Shown here one piece after another: positions 8,347-13,804 of a stretch of DNA of 13,804 nucleotides (positions are counted from its first letter, which is position 1; each line of letters begins with the position of its first letter). The notes under the pieces were generated by a model that saw only the letters and a list, made by a program, of their open reading frames with translations, searched no databases and was not told where the DNA came from. The translations under genes were made by a program, and so were the position numbers. The stretch is from Actinomycetota bacterium (GTDB lineage Bacteria; Actinomycetota; Thermoleophilia; Solirubrobacterales; 70-9). The stretch lies in assembly GCA_005884985.1 (NCBI GenBank), contig VAYK01000069.1, forward strand, positions 1-13,804, read 5' to 3'.

Positions 8347-9207
8347 CTAGGTTCCCGGAATCCCGTTGGCGACCACCGGGTAGCTGCCGAGGATTCGCAC
8401 CGACTCCGCCTTTCGCCGCAGCGCCTCGATCGCCTCGGCGACCGCCGGCTCGTTCTCGGCCCCGTCGAGATCGATGAAGAACATGTAGCGACCGAGCCCT
8501 CGCCGCCGCGGGCGCGACTCAATCCGCGTGAGGTTCACTTCGCGGCTCGAGAACTCGGTCAGGGCCTCGACGAGGGCGCCGGGGTGGTCGGCGCCGAGCT
8601 CGTGGAAGACGAGAGTCGTACGCCAGGGCCCGGCGCCGGCAGGCTTGGTGCCGCCCGGCGCGATCCAGACGAAGCGGGTGACATTGTCGGGAGTGTCCTC
8701 GACTGCCTCGCGAAGAACCACGCAACCGTAGATGCGTGCCGCGGACGCCGCTCCCAGCGCCCCCCAGGGCTCTTTGCTGACGGAGACCTCGCGCACCGCC
8801 TCGGCCGTGCTGGCCGCGGCGCGGACCTCTGCCCGCGGTAGCTGCTCGCGGATGAAACGCGCGCACTGGGCGCTGGCCTGCGGATGCGAGAGCACCACCT
8901 CGATCCGCTCCAAGGGGAGCTCGGCGCGGGCGATCAGGCTGTTCGTGATCGGGTGGTCGTGCTCGCCGGCGATGGTCACCGAGGGAGCTTCGAAGGCGAG
9001 CGTGTCGAGCGTCGATCGGACGGCGCCCTCGATCGAGTTCTCGAACGGGACCAGCGCGCGCTCCGCCTCGCCCTCGGCGACGGCCCGGATCGCCTCATAG
9101 ACGGTCGGCGCCGCCCGCGCATCGATCTCGGCCTCGCCAACGGCGGCGCGCAGGGCGTCCTCGGAGAAGGTCCCGGCCGGGCCCAGGAATGCGATGCGGA
9201 TCGCCAA
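8347..9207 (-). CDS. pheA: Prephenate dehydratase
   Basis: The enzyme converts prephenate to phenylpyruvate, the committed step of phenylalanine synthesis, in the cytoplasm. The protein has 286 residues and is a stand-alone dehydratase without a chorismate mutase domain. Visible are GPAGTFS (9-15), the substrate-site NSIEG (57-61), SHPQ (107-110), the catalytic TRF (177-179), and a C-terminal ACT regulatory domain (about 197-276). The ACT domain carries ADHPGALVEAL and the phenylalanine-binding ESRP (230-233), so feedback inhibition by Phe is expected. The start is TTG 9207 with a GGGAG Shine-Dalgarno about 6 nt upstream, and the protein begins MAIRIAFLGP exactly at the family's first strand. 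It lies 41 nt after the CARDB-like gene and 61 nt before the HNH gene, all on the minus strand. No catalytic residue appears lost. Confidence 0.95.
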   Translation of the reverse strand: MAIRIAFLGPAGTFSEDALRAAVGEAEIDARAAPTVYEAIRAVAEGEAERALVPFENSIEGAVRSTLDTLAFEAPSVTIAGEHDHPITNSLIARAELPLERIEVVLSHPQASAQCARFIREQLPRAEVRAAASTAEAVREVSVSKEPWGALGAASAARIYGCVVLREAVEDTPDNVTRFVWIAPGGTKPAGAGPWRTTLVFHELGADHPGALVEALTEFSSREVNLTRIESRPRRRGLGRYMFFIDLDGAENEPAVAEAIEALRRKAESVRILGSYPVVANGIPGT

Positions 9208-9226
9208 GGTCGCTCCCGAGTCTATG

Positions 9227-9246
9227 GGGGCCCGTGCACCGGCCCC
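9227..9246 (-). other. Small hairpin between the CARDB-like gene and pheA
   Basis: GGGGCC (9227-9232) and GGCCCC (9241-9246) form a 6-bp stem with an 8-nt loop, directly after the stop codon of the upstream gene and before the pheA Shine-Dalgarno. It may be a weak terminator or processing site. No T-run is present. Confidence 0.3.
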
Positions 9247-9248
9247 AG

Positions 9249-10319
9249 CTAGTGGAAGGTGACCTGGTAGGTCGAGCGGTTGTTGTCCGCGATCTGCTCG
9301 CCCGGGACAGGTTGGACGGTGACCTCGAGGGTCAGCTGCTTGCCGGTGTCCGGGGCCGACTGGATCGGGATCGAGGCAGTCTGGATCCCGCCGGCGGCGA
9401 TCCGCGGGATGGTCGCATCGCCGGAGATCGTCTGGCTGCCGCCGGTGAGCTGGAAGCTGACACCAACGTTGGTCTCCTCGGAATCACCCTGGTTCTGCAC
9501 CTGGACGTCGACCTCCGGCGGCCCGCTGCCGCTGATCGTCGCCGGGCTGTTCGGGTCGAGGCTCACGTTGCCCGGCTTCACGGTGGTTTGGTAGAGCGCC
9601 AAGCCGTGGGTGCCGCTGGTGGCCTGCTTGCCGCCGGAGACCAGGGCCAGGGCTGACGAGACCTGGAGCGGGTCGAGCCAGCGCTCCGGGTCGGTGAGGA
9701 AGGCGCTGTCGGGGGCCTTCTCGTTGATGCCCTGGTCCTGGAGGCCCGCATCGATTTGCGCCTGGGCGCGCTGGTAGAGGACGTCGCTGGCCAGGAAGTA
9801 CCGCATGTAGCCGGCGATCGCGTTGACGGCCCCGAGGCGGCCCTGCTTGCCGAGCGCGCTTGAGATGTTGTCCGCGATTCCCGTGAGGGCGTCGCGGCGC
9901 AGCTGGAAGGCGAGGTTGAGCTCGGTCTGGGCGCTCTTCAACTCGTCCGGAGTGCTGAGGGCATCGACGCGGCTCGCGAGGCTCTCCGCGGCGCCGCGAT
10001 CGGCCTTGACCTCGGCCTCGAAGCTGAGCGGGCTGAGGTTGCCGGGGTCGTTGAGGCGGTTGAAGAAGCCGGTGGAGAGCTGCTTCGACTGGGCGGCGAT
10101 CGCGTTGAGGTCGGAGGCGTAATTCTCGAAGCCCCGCTGCTTGCGCGCGTTCAGACAGCCCTTGATCCCCAGCACGATCAGGATCAGGAGCACGAGGAAC
10201 ACTCCGACCCCGACCGCGCGGCGCCACATGATCTGGCGCTGGCGATCGTGTCCGCGGCGGAACGGCGGCTCGCCGCCGCCGGGGGGTGCGAGTGCTTCTT
10301 CCTCGTCGAGGAATGCCAA
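9249..10319 (-). CDS. Membrane-anchored protein with C-terminal CARDB/Ig-like domain
   Basis: Not a named gene. The 356-residue protein has a short acidic then basic cytoplasmic N-terminus (MAFLDEEEAL to about 33), one transmembrane helix (about 34-53: VGVGVFLVLLILIVLGI) and a polar helical extracytoplasmic region (about 60-250). It ends in a beta-rich domain (about 255-356) with VDVQVQNQGDSEETNVGV and LTLEVTVQPVPGEQIADNN, the pattern of CARDB/Ig-like adhesion modules. Topology is type II, with the bulk outside. I chose TTG 10319 over TTG 10367 because GGAGG lies 6 nt upstream of 10319, and because 10367 sits inside the inverted-repeat sites. Proteins beginning M-x-FLDE with a TM helix and this architecture recur in Thermoleophilia to my recollection. 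The gene diverges from the kinase gene, so it may belong to the same envelope-signalling regulon, but that is inference. Confidence 0.8.
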   Translation of the reverse strand: MAFLDEEEALAPPGGGEPPFRRGHDRQRQIMWRRAVGVGVFLVLLILIVLGIKGCLNARKQRGFENYASDLNAIAAQSKQLSTGFFNRLNDPGNLSPLSFEAEVKADRGAAESLASRVDALSTPDELKSAQTELNLAFQLRRDALTGIADNISSALGKQGRLGAVNAIAGYMRYFLASDVLYQRAQAQIDAGLQDQGINEKAPDSAFLTDPERWLDPLQVSSALALVSGGKQATSGTHGLALYQTTVKPGNVSLDPNSPATISGSGPPEVDVQVQNQGDSEETNVGVSFQLTGGSQTISGDATIPRIAAGGIQTASIPIQSAPDTGKQLTLEVTVQPVPGEQIADNNRSTYQVTFH

Positions 10320-10335
10320 GCTCAGCCTCCGGTCC

Positions 10336-10374
10336 GTGCGTTGAACGCCGAGGGTATGTGCGTTCAACGCGGAG
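10336..10374. promoter_or_regulatory. Pair of palindromic operator-like sites, 22 bp apart
   Basis: GCGTTGAACGC (10338-10348) and GCGTTCAACGC (10360-10370) are each palindromic around one central base. They start exactly 22 bp apart, two helical turns. Flanks also match, so the 17-nt units 10336-10352 and 10358-10374 agree at 15 positions. They lie between the divergent CARDB-like gene and the kinase gene, just upstream of the GGAGG of the former. This is the layout of a dimeric regulator binding cooperatively on one DNA face. Confidence 0.65.
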
Positions 10375-10381
10375 ATTATTA
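10375..10381 (-). promoter_or_regulatory. Possible -10 region for the CARDB-like gene (TAATAAT)
   Basis: The only A/T run in the divergent region reads TAATAAT on the minus strand; AATAAT within it matches TATAAT at 5 of 6 positions. Transcription would begin near 10368, inside the right-hand palindromic site, so bound protein would block initiation. No good -35 is visible. Confidence 0.4.
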
Positions 10382-10474
10382 CCCCTGCTCCGGAGGCTGG
10401 CCGGCGGGTGGGAGCGCACGGTGTGGCGGCGTGCTTGGAGGGTCCGGGCCATCCACGGCGAAGCTGGAGCAGGA

Positions 10475-11971
10475 ATGGTAGGTGAGCTCGTCATGGGACG
10501 GTTCCGCGTCATCGATCGGGTTGGGTCGGGAGGCATGGGAACGGTCTACCGGGCCTTCGACGAGCGCCTGCAGCGGCAGGTGGCCGTCAAGGAGATCGCC
10601 GGCGTGGACGCGCGACGCGTCCTGCGCGAGGCCCAGGCGGCGGCGCGCCTCAACCATCCCGGCATCGTGACGCTGTACGAGCTCGGCTCGGAAGGTGGCC
10701 GGGCGCTGCTGGTCAGCGAGCTGGTCGAAGGCGCGACCCTGGCGGAGCTGGCTCGATGCGGGGATCTCAGCGATCGCGAGGCCGCCGAGTTCGGAGCGGA
10801 CGTCTGCGAGGCACTGGCCCACGCCCACGAGCGTGGGGTGGTCCATCGTGATGTCAAGCCCCACAACGTGATCGTGCGCGCTGACGACGGCGTGGGTCGC
10901 CGGGCGAAGCTGATGGACTTCGGGATCGCATCGCTGGCGGGTGCGCCCGCTCTGACGGCGACCGGCGAGGTGGTCGGGACGCTCGCCTATATGGCGCCGG
11001 AGCAGGCCGAGGGCCAGCTCGCGGGCGAGCCGGCCGACGTATATGCGCTCGCCCTGACGCTGTATGAGTTGTGGGCGGGCACGAATCCCGTGGCGCGGGC
11101 GACACCGGCCCACACCGCGAGGGAGATCGGCGGACCGCTTCCCCCGCTTCGCGCGTACCGCCCGGAGCTCCCCCAGAGTCTCATCGCCTGCGTGGACGCC
11201 TGCTTGCACCCGGAGCCGGAGTCGCGCCCTCCGCTCGCGGAGCTTCACCGCCGTCTCCAAGCTGCCGGTTGGCTGCGCGCCACCCAGCTCGTGGCGCTGA
11301 CCGCCTGGGGGGTTGCGGTCACGCTGGTGGCGGCCCCCATCGGCCGGCCGGGACTCGCCCTGGTGCTTGGCGTGCTCACCGCTCCCGCCATCCTGGTCGC
11401 CTCCCGTTTGGCGTCGGCTTCCCTCCCCCTCCTCGCGCCCCTGCTCGGCGCCCTGTCGCTAGCCCCCGTCTATCCGGCCGTGGCGGGGTCGCGTGGGACG
11501 GCGCTCGAGCGCGGAGTGCTGGCGGCACTCGGCTGGTGCTGGCTTCTGGTGGGCGCGGCGACGCTCGGACTGGGGTCTCGCATGGGCCTCCTCGACAAGG
11601 CCCCGCATGGCTGGAGCCGCTCCACATCCGGCGCCGCCAGCGCTCTCTTGTCTCCACTCCTGACGCCCGAGGCGCTGCTCGGAGCGATGGTGTTCGCGTT
11701 GGCCGCGTTGGCTCTCGGAGTGGTACTGCGAGCCGGGCACGTCGCCCTGGCCCTGCTCGGAGTCCTGCTGTGGGCAGCGGGGCTCGAGGGCGCGCTTCGG
11801 CTCGTCGCCGATGGCGGGCTCAGCGCCCGCCCGCTGCTGATCGTGGCGGCGGCGCTGGTGGCCGTGATCGTCGAGTTCCGCCGTCGCCCACCTGCGCCGG
11901 CCGGCCGGCCGGCGCCGATTCCCCAGGCCCGACCGGCGATCCAAGGCGGCGCGCCGGGCGGAATGCCCTGA
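10475..11971 (+). CDS. Serine/threonine protein kinase with multi-pass membrane C-terminus
   Basis: A Hanks-type (PknB-like) kinase of 498 residues. The N-terminal catalytic domain (about 8-262) has the P-loop GSGGMG (17-22), ATP lysine K39 in VAVKE, E52, HRDVKPHN (124-131), DFG (148-150), activation loop TATGEVVGT (161-169) with likely autophosphorylation threonines, and APE (174-176). Every catalytic residue is present, so it should be active. From about 268 to 468 there are about six or seven hydrophobic segments with almost no extracellular loops, then a Pro-rich cytoplasmic tail. There are no PASTA repeats, so it is not PknB and cannot sense peptidoglycan that way. I chose ATG 10475 because GGAG lies 5 nt upstream; ATG 10493 is the alternative. 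It precedes fhaA by 134 nt and diverges from the CARDB-like gene across the palindromic sites. Confidence 0.92.
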   Translation: MVGELVMGRFRVIDRVGSGGMGTVYRAFDERLQRQVAVKEIAGVDARRVLREAQAAARLNHPGIVTLYELGSEGGRALLVSELVEGATLAELARCGDLSDREAAEFGADVCEALAHAHERGVVHRDVKPHNVIVRADDGVGRRAKLMDFGIASLAGAPALTATGEVVGTLAYMAPEQAEGQLAGEPADVYALALTLYELWAGTNPVARATPAHTAREIGGPLPPLRAYRPELPQSLIACVDACLHPEPESRPPLAELHRRLQAAGWLRATQLVALTAWGVAVTLVAAPIGRPGLALVLGVLTAPAILVASRLASASLPLLAPLLGALSLAPVYPAVAGSRGTALERGVLAALGWCWLLVGAATLGLGSRMGLLDKAPHGWSRSTSGAASALLSPLLTPEALLGAMVFALAALALGVVLRAGHVALALLGVLLWAAGLEGALRLVADGGLSARPLLIVAAALVAVIVEFRRRPPAPAGRPAPIPQARPAIQGGAPGGMP

Positions 11972-12026
11972 TTCGGGAAGCGAGGCGGGCGGCAAACCGA
12001 CGACCGTGCCCGCTGTGGCGAGCACT

Positions 12027-12032
12027 TAGGAT
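12027..12032 (+). promoter_or_regulatory. Possible -10 box for fhaA (TAGGAT)
   Basis: TAGGAT fits TANNNT in the 134-nt gap between the kinase and fhaA and would give a leader of about 65 nt. The -35 position is poor, and read-through from the kinase is equally possible. Confidence 0.25.
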
Positions 12033-12091
12033 TGTCACAGCGCGCACAGGAAAGTCGTCGCGCAAGCTCGTGTTCGTCCTTTGGCCCGCGT

Positions 12092-12098
12092 AAAGGAG
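12092..12098 (+). promoter_or_regulatory. Ribosome binding site that fixes the fhaA start
   Basis: AAAGGAG ends 7 nt before ATC 12106, ideal spacing. The same frame has a TAA at 12091-12093, so the protein cannot begin earlier than 12094. No ATG, GTG or TTG in this frame lies at a usable distance. Confidence 0.65.
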
Positions 12099-12105
12099 CT
12101 TTCGG

Positions 12106-12873
12106 ATCAGCGTTCTTCGAAATCTGGAGCAACGGATCGAGAACCTCGTCGAGGGGGTGTTCAGCCGCGCCTTCTCGTCGCAGGTGCAGCCGGTCGAGCT
12201 GGCTCGCAAGCTGGCGAAGGAGATGGACGCCCATCGGACCGCTTCCGTATCCCGTGTCTATGTTCCCAACCAATACACGGTCTGGCTCTCCGCCGAGGAC
12301 CGTCAGCGACTGGAGGGATATGAGCGCTCGTTGGAGCAGGAGTTGTCCGGGTACCTGCTCGAGCACGCGCGGCGTCACGACTACGCGCTGTTGACGCGCC
12401 CCGAGGTCAATCTGGAGACCGACGAGCGCTTGCGGCTGGGAGAGTTCGGTATCCAGACCCGGCTCGTGAAGCCGCCCGCCCGTCAGGGCGAGGACCCATC
12501 GCTGGGGGAACAGGGCCACACGATGGTCTACACCGTTCCGCCGAAGCAGTCGCGCAAGGAGCGGCGCCGACCCGGCGGACGCCTGATCGAGACCAAGGCG
12601 ATAGTCACCATGGACGATCGCCGCTACGTGCTCGACGGCCCGGTGGCAGTGCTTGGGCGCTCGCGCGGCTGCGATTGCGTGTTCTCGGACCCGAACGTCT
12701 CGCGGGAGCACGCGGAGCTGCGCCGCGGCTCGACCGGCGATTGGCAGGTCATCGACCTGGGCTCGACGAACGGCATCAAGGTCAACGACCGGCGTGTCGA
12801 CCGGTCCCGGCTCTCGCCCGGGGACGAGGTCACGCTCGGCACGACGAGGTTCACCTTCGACATCGAGCAATAA
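12106..12873 (+). CDS. fhaA: FhaA-like protein (DUF3662 plus FHA domain), apparent ATC start
   Basis: FhaA is a cytoplasmic phosphothreonine reader that in mycobacteria binds phosphorylated MviN and other kinase targets to control peptidoglycan synthesis. The N-terminal DUF3662 domain (1-117) includes FSRAFSSQVQPVELARKLAK and YVPNQYTVWLS. A charged linker follows (118-162), then an FHA domain (about 165-253) with GRS (184-186), SREHAEL (199-205) and GSTNG (219-223), all the phosphothreonine-contact positions. Homologs begin MSVLRNLE. Here the matching codons are ATC AGC GTT CTT CGA AAT CTG GAG, with AAAGGAG 7 nt before the ATC, so I start the gene at ATC 12106 (255 residues). The first canonical start, GTG 12157, would remove 17 conserved residues. 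Either ATC is used, or it is a miscalled ATG. fhaB follows 7 nt after the stop. Confidence 0.9.
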   Translation: MSVLRNLEQRIENLVEGVFSRAFSSQVQPVELARKLAKEMDAHRTASVSRVYVPNQYTVWLSAEDRQRLEGYERSLEQELSGYLLEHARRHDYALLTRPEVNLETDERLRLGEFGIQTRLVKPPARQGEDPSLGEQGHTMVYTVPPKQSRKERRRPGGRLIETKAIVTMDDRRYVLDGPVAVLGRSRGCDCVFSDPNVSREHAELRRGSTGDWQVIDLGSTNGIKVNDRRVDRSRLSPGDEVTLGTTRFTFDIEQ

Positions 12874-12880
12874 CCGGTCG

Positions 12881-13363
12881 ATGGACACCGAGCCGATCGC
12901 TGTTGCGCTCAAGTTCGGCTTCCTTGCCGTCCTCTACCTGTTCCTGTTCTGGGTGGCGCGGAGCGCCTTCCGCGAGCTGCGCCGCACGAGCATGCCCGCC
13001 CCGGAGGCGACCGGATTTCACCCGATCGGCCCCGGCGGCCGGGCCGCGGCCACCGACGCCTCGCTGGTCGTGACTCGCGGCGGTGGGCTCGAGCCCGGCG
13101 AGCGCTTCGACCTGTTCGGGGGGATCTCGATCGGGCGCTCGAACGATGCCGACGTCAGGATCGAGGACGGGTACGCCTCGGGCGCACACGCACGCCTCTA
13201 CTCCCGCGGGGCCAACTACTACGTTGAGGACATGAACTCGACCAACGGGACGTTCCTGAACGGACGGCGTCTCGACGGGGAAGCGGAACTCAACGACCTG
13301 GACGAGGTGCGGATCGGCGACACCGAGTTCCGGTTCGAGCTCGAGGGGCCCGGAGTGGAGTGA
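12881..13363 (+). CDS. fhaB: FhaB-like membrane-anchored FHA protein
   Basis: This 160-residue protein has the mycobacterial FhaB (FipA) layout. A short N-terminus precedes one transmembrane helix (about 11-29: KFGFLAVLYLFLFWVARSAF). A flexible juxtamembrane segment (30-68) and a C-terminal FHA domain follow. FHA residues are GRS (85-87), SGAH (100-103) and NSTNGTFLNG (119-128). The second position after the binding serine is Ala rather than the common Arg (ASxRH in relatives), a small change near the phosphopeptide pocket. In mycobacteria FhaB works with FtsZ/FtsQ and is a kinase substrate. ATG 12881 is 7 nt after the fhaA stop and the stop TGA overlaps the phosphatase ATG by one base, so fhaA-fhaB-pstP are an operon. 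No strong Shine-Dalgarno precedes ATG 12881. Length and order make the assignment solid. Confidence 0.91.
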   Translation: MDTEPIAVALKFGFLAVLYLFLFWVARSAFRELRRTSMPAPEATGFHPIGPGGRAAATDASLVVTRGGGLEPGERFDLFGGISIGRSNDADVRIEDGYASGAHARLYSRGANYYVEDMNSTNGTFLNGRRLDGEAELNDLDEVRIGDTEFRFELEGPGVE

Positions 13364-13804
13364 TGCTGCGGATCGTCGAGTACGCCTACCGCACCGACAC
13401 CGGGCGGCAGCGCAACGCCAACGAGGACGCCTACTTCGCCTCTGTGCCGCTGTTCGCGGTCGCCGACGGGATGGGTGGCGCGCAGGCCGGGGAGGTCGCC
13501 TCGCGGCTGGCGGCGGAGTCATTCGAGCCCGCGCAGCGCGGCGAGGAATCTCCGGAGGCCTATCTGCGGGCGATCGCGAGGACGGCCAACTCCCGCATCC
13601 ACCGCCTCGCCCAGGCCGACTCCTCGCGCTCGGGCATGGGGACGACGCTGACCGCCGCTCTGGTCGAGGACAACGAGGTGAGCTTCGCCCACGTGGGGGA
13701 CAGCCGGGCCTACCTGTTTCGCGGCGGCGAGCTGAAGCTGCTCACGTCCGACCACTCCTTGGTCGAGGAGCTCCGCCGCCAGGGCCGCCTCACCGACGAA
13801 CAGG
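13363..13804 (+). CDS. pstP: PP2C-family serine/threonine phosphatase (3' truncated)
   Basis: This is the only phosphatase expected to oppose the Ser/Thr kinases of this module. The first 147 residues are present, and the frame is still open at the window edge. The start ATG 13363 overlaps the fhaB stop by one base (TGATG), indicating translational coupling. PP2C motifs in order are NED (20-22), the metal-binding DGMGG (35-39) after LFAVA, GMGTTLTAAL (91-100), HVGDSRAYLFR (110-120, metal-binding D113) and SDHSLVEEL (129-137). These are the Mn-dependent catalytic core. In mycobacterial PstP a transmembrane helix and an external domain follow, which cannot be seen here. In relatives rodA and pbpA come next. 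The call is confident for the family, and the symbol rests on synteny with fhaA-fhaB. Confidence 0.93.
   Translation, partial: MLRIVEYAYRTDTGRQRNANEDAYFASVPLFAVADGMGGAQAGEVASRLAAESFEPAQRGEESPEAYLRAIARTANSRIHRLAQADSSRSGMGTTLTAALVEDNEVSFAHVGDSRAYLFRGGELKLLTSDHSLVEELRRQGRLTDEQ

Noticed and set aside
8286..8522. Upstream extension of the HNH frame to 8522
   Set aside because: It overlaps the pheA coding end in another frame and reads as Ser/Arg-rich noise. The conserved protein fits ATG 8285.
10320..10367. TTG 10367 as the start of the CARDB-like gene
   Set aside because: It lies inside the right palindromic site and has no Shine-Dalgarno. TTG 10319 has GGAGG at 6 nt and begins the expected MAFLDE.
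11470..12912. 480-codon minus-strand frame opposite the kinase and fhaA
   Set aside because: It spans two well-supported + strand genes, has no motif and shows low-complexity Arg/Ala/Pro sequence. It is a shadow of GC-rich codon use.

Overview
The window reads as the origin-proximal chromosome of a very GC-rich Actinomycetota bacterium. The evidence is strong G/C bias at third codon positions, the block recF-dciA-gyrB-gyrA, and a second block of serine/threonine kinase, fhaA, fhaB and PP2C phosphatase. That second block is the actinobacterial cell-wall/cell-division signalling module, which also lies near dnaA-gyrBA in mycobacteria. The Gram-negative-type insert in GyrB and the style of the CARDB-like and HNH proteins suggest Thermoleophilia (Solirubrobacterales or relatives). 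The phylum is a firm call; the class is inference.

Layout. (1) 1-6506, + strand: recF (5' truncated), dciA (helicase loader, GTGA overlap with recF), then gyrB and gyrA, whose reading frames abut (TAG/ATG). Both gyrase genes are interrupted in this sequence. gyrB changes frame near 3577. gyrA is split into three frames at about 4868 and about 5388, each time with a conserved stretch apparently missing. (2) 6518-7345, + strand: a short-chain dehydrogenase/reductase 11 nt behind gyrA, then a 14-codon ORF (7432-7476) under a near-perfect 14-nt Shine-Dalgarno, and a strong palindromic terminator at 7591-7618. (3) 10319-7620, - strand: a membrane-anchored CARDB-like protein, prephenate dehydratase (pheA) and an HNH endonuclease, converging on that terminator. 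(4) 10320-10474: a divergent control region with two palindromic GCGTTNAACGC sites exactly 22 bp apart. (5) 10475-13804, + strand: a multi-pass membrane Ser/Thr kinase, fhaA (whose best start is a non-canonical ATC), fhaB and a PP2C phosphatase (pstP-like, 3' truncated, joined to fhaB by a 1-nt stop/start overlap).

How it works together. Block 1 handles replication initiation, repair and supercoiling. Block 5 is a phosphorylation circuit: the kinase phosphorylates targets, the two FHA proteins read phosphothreonine, and the phosphatase reverses it. In relatives rodA and pbpA usually follow, just outside this window. The middle block is ordinary metabolism plus one uncharacterised membrane protein.

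I see no phage, IS element, CRISPR, tRNA or rRNA. No gene system here is clearly undescribed. The points most worth checking are the broken gyrase genes, the paired 22-bp-spaced operator-like sites, the tiny ORF with the extended Shine-Dalgarno, and the ATC start of fhaA.
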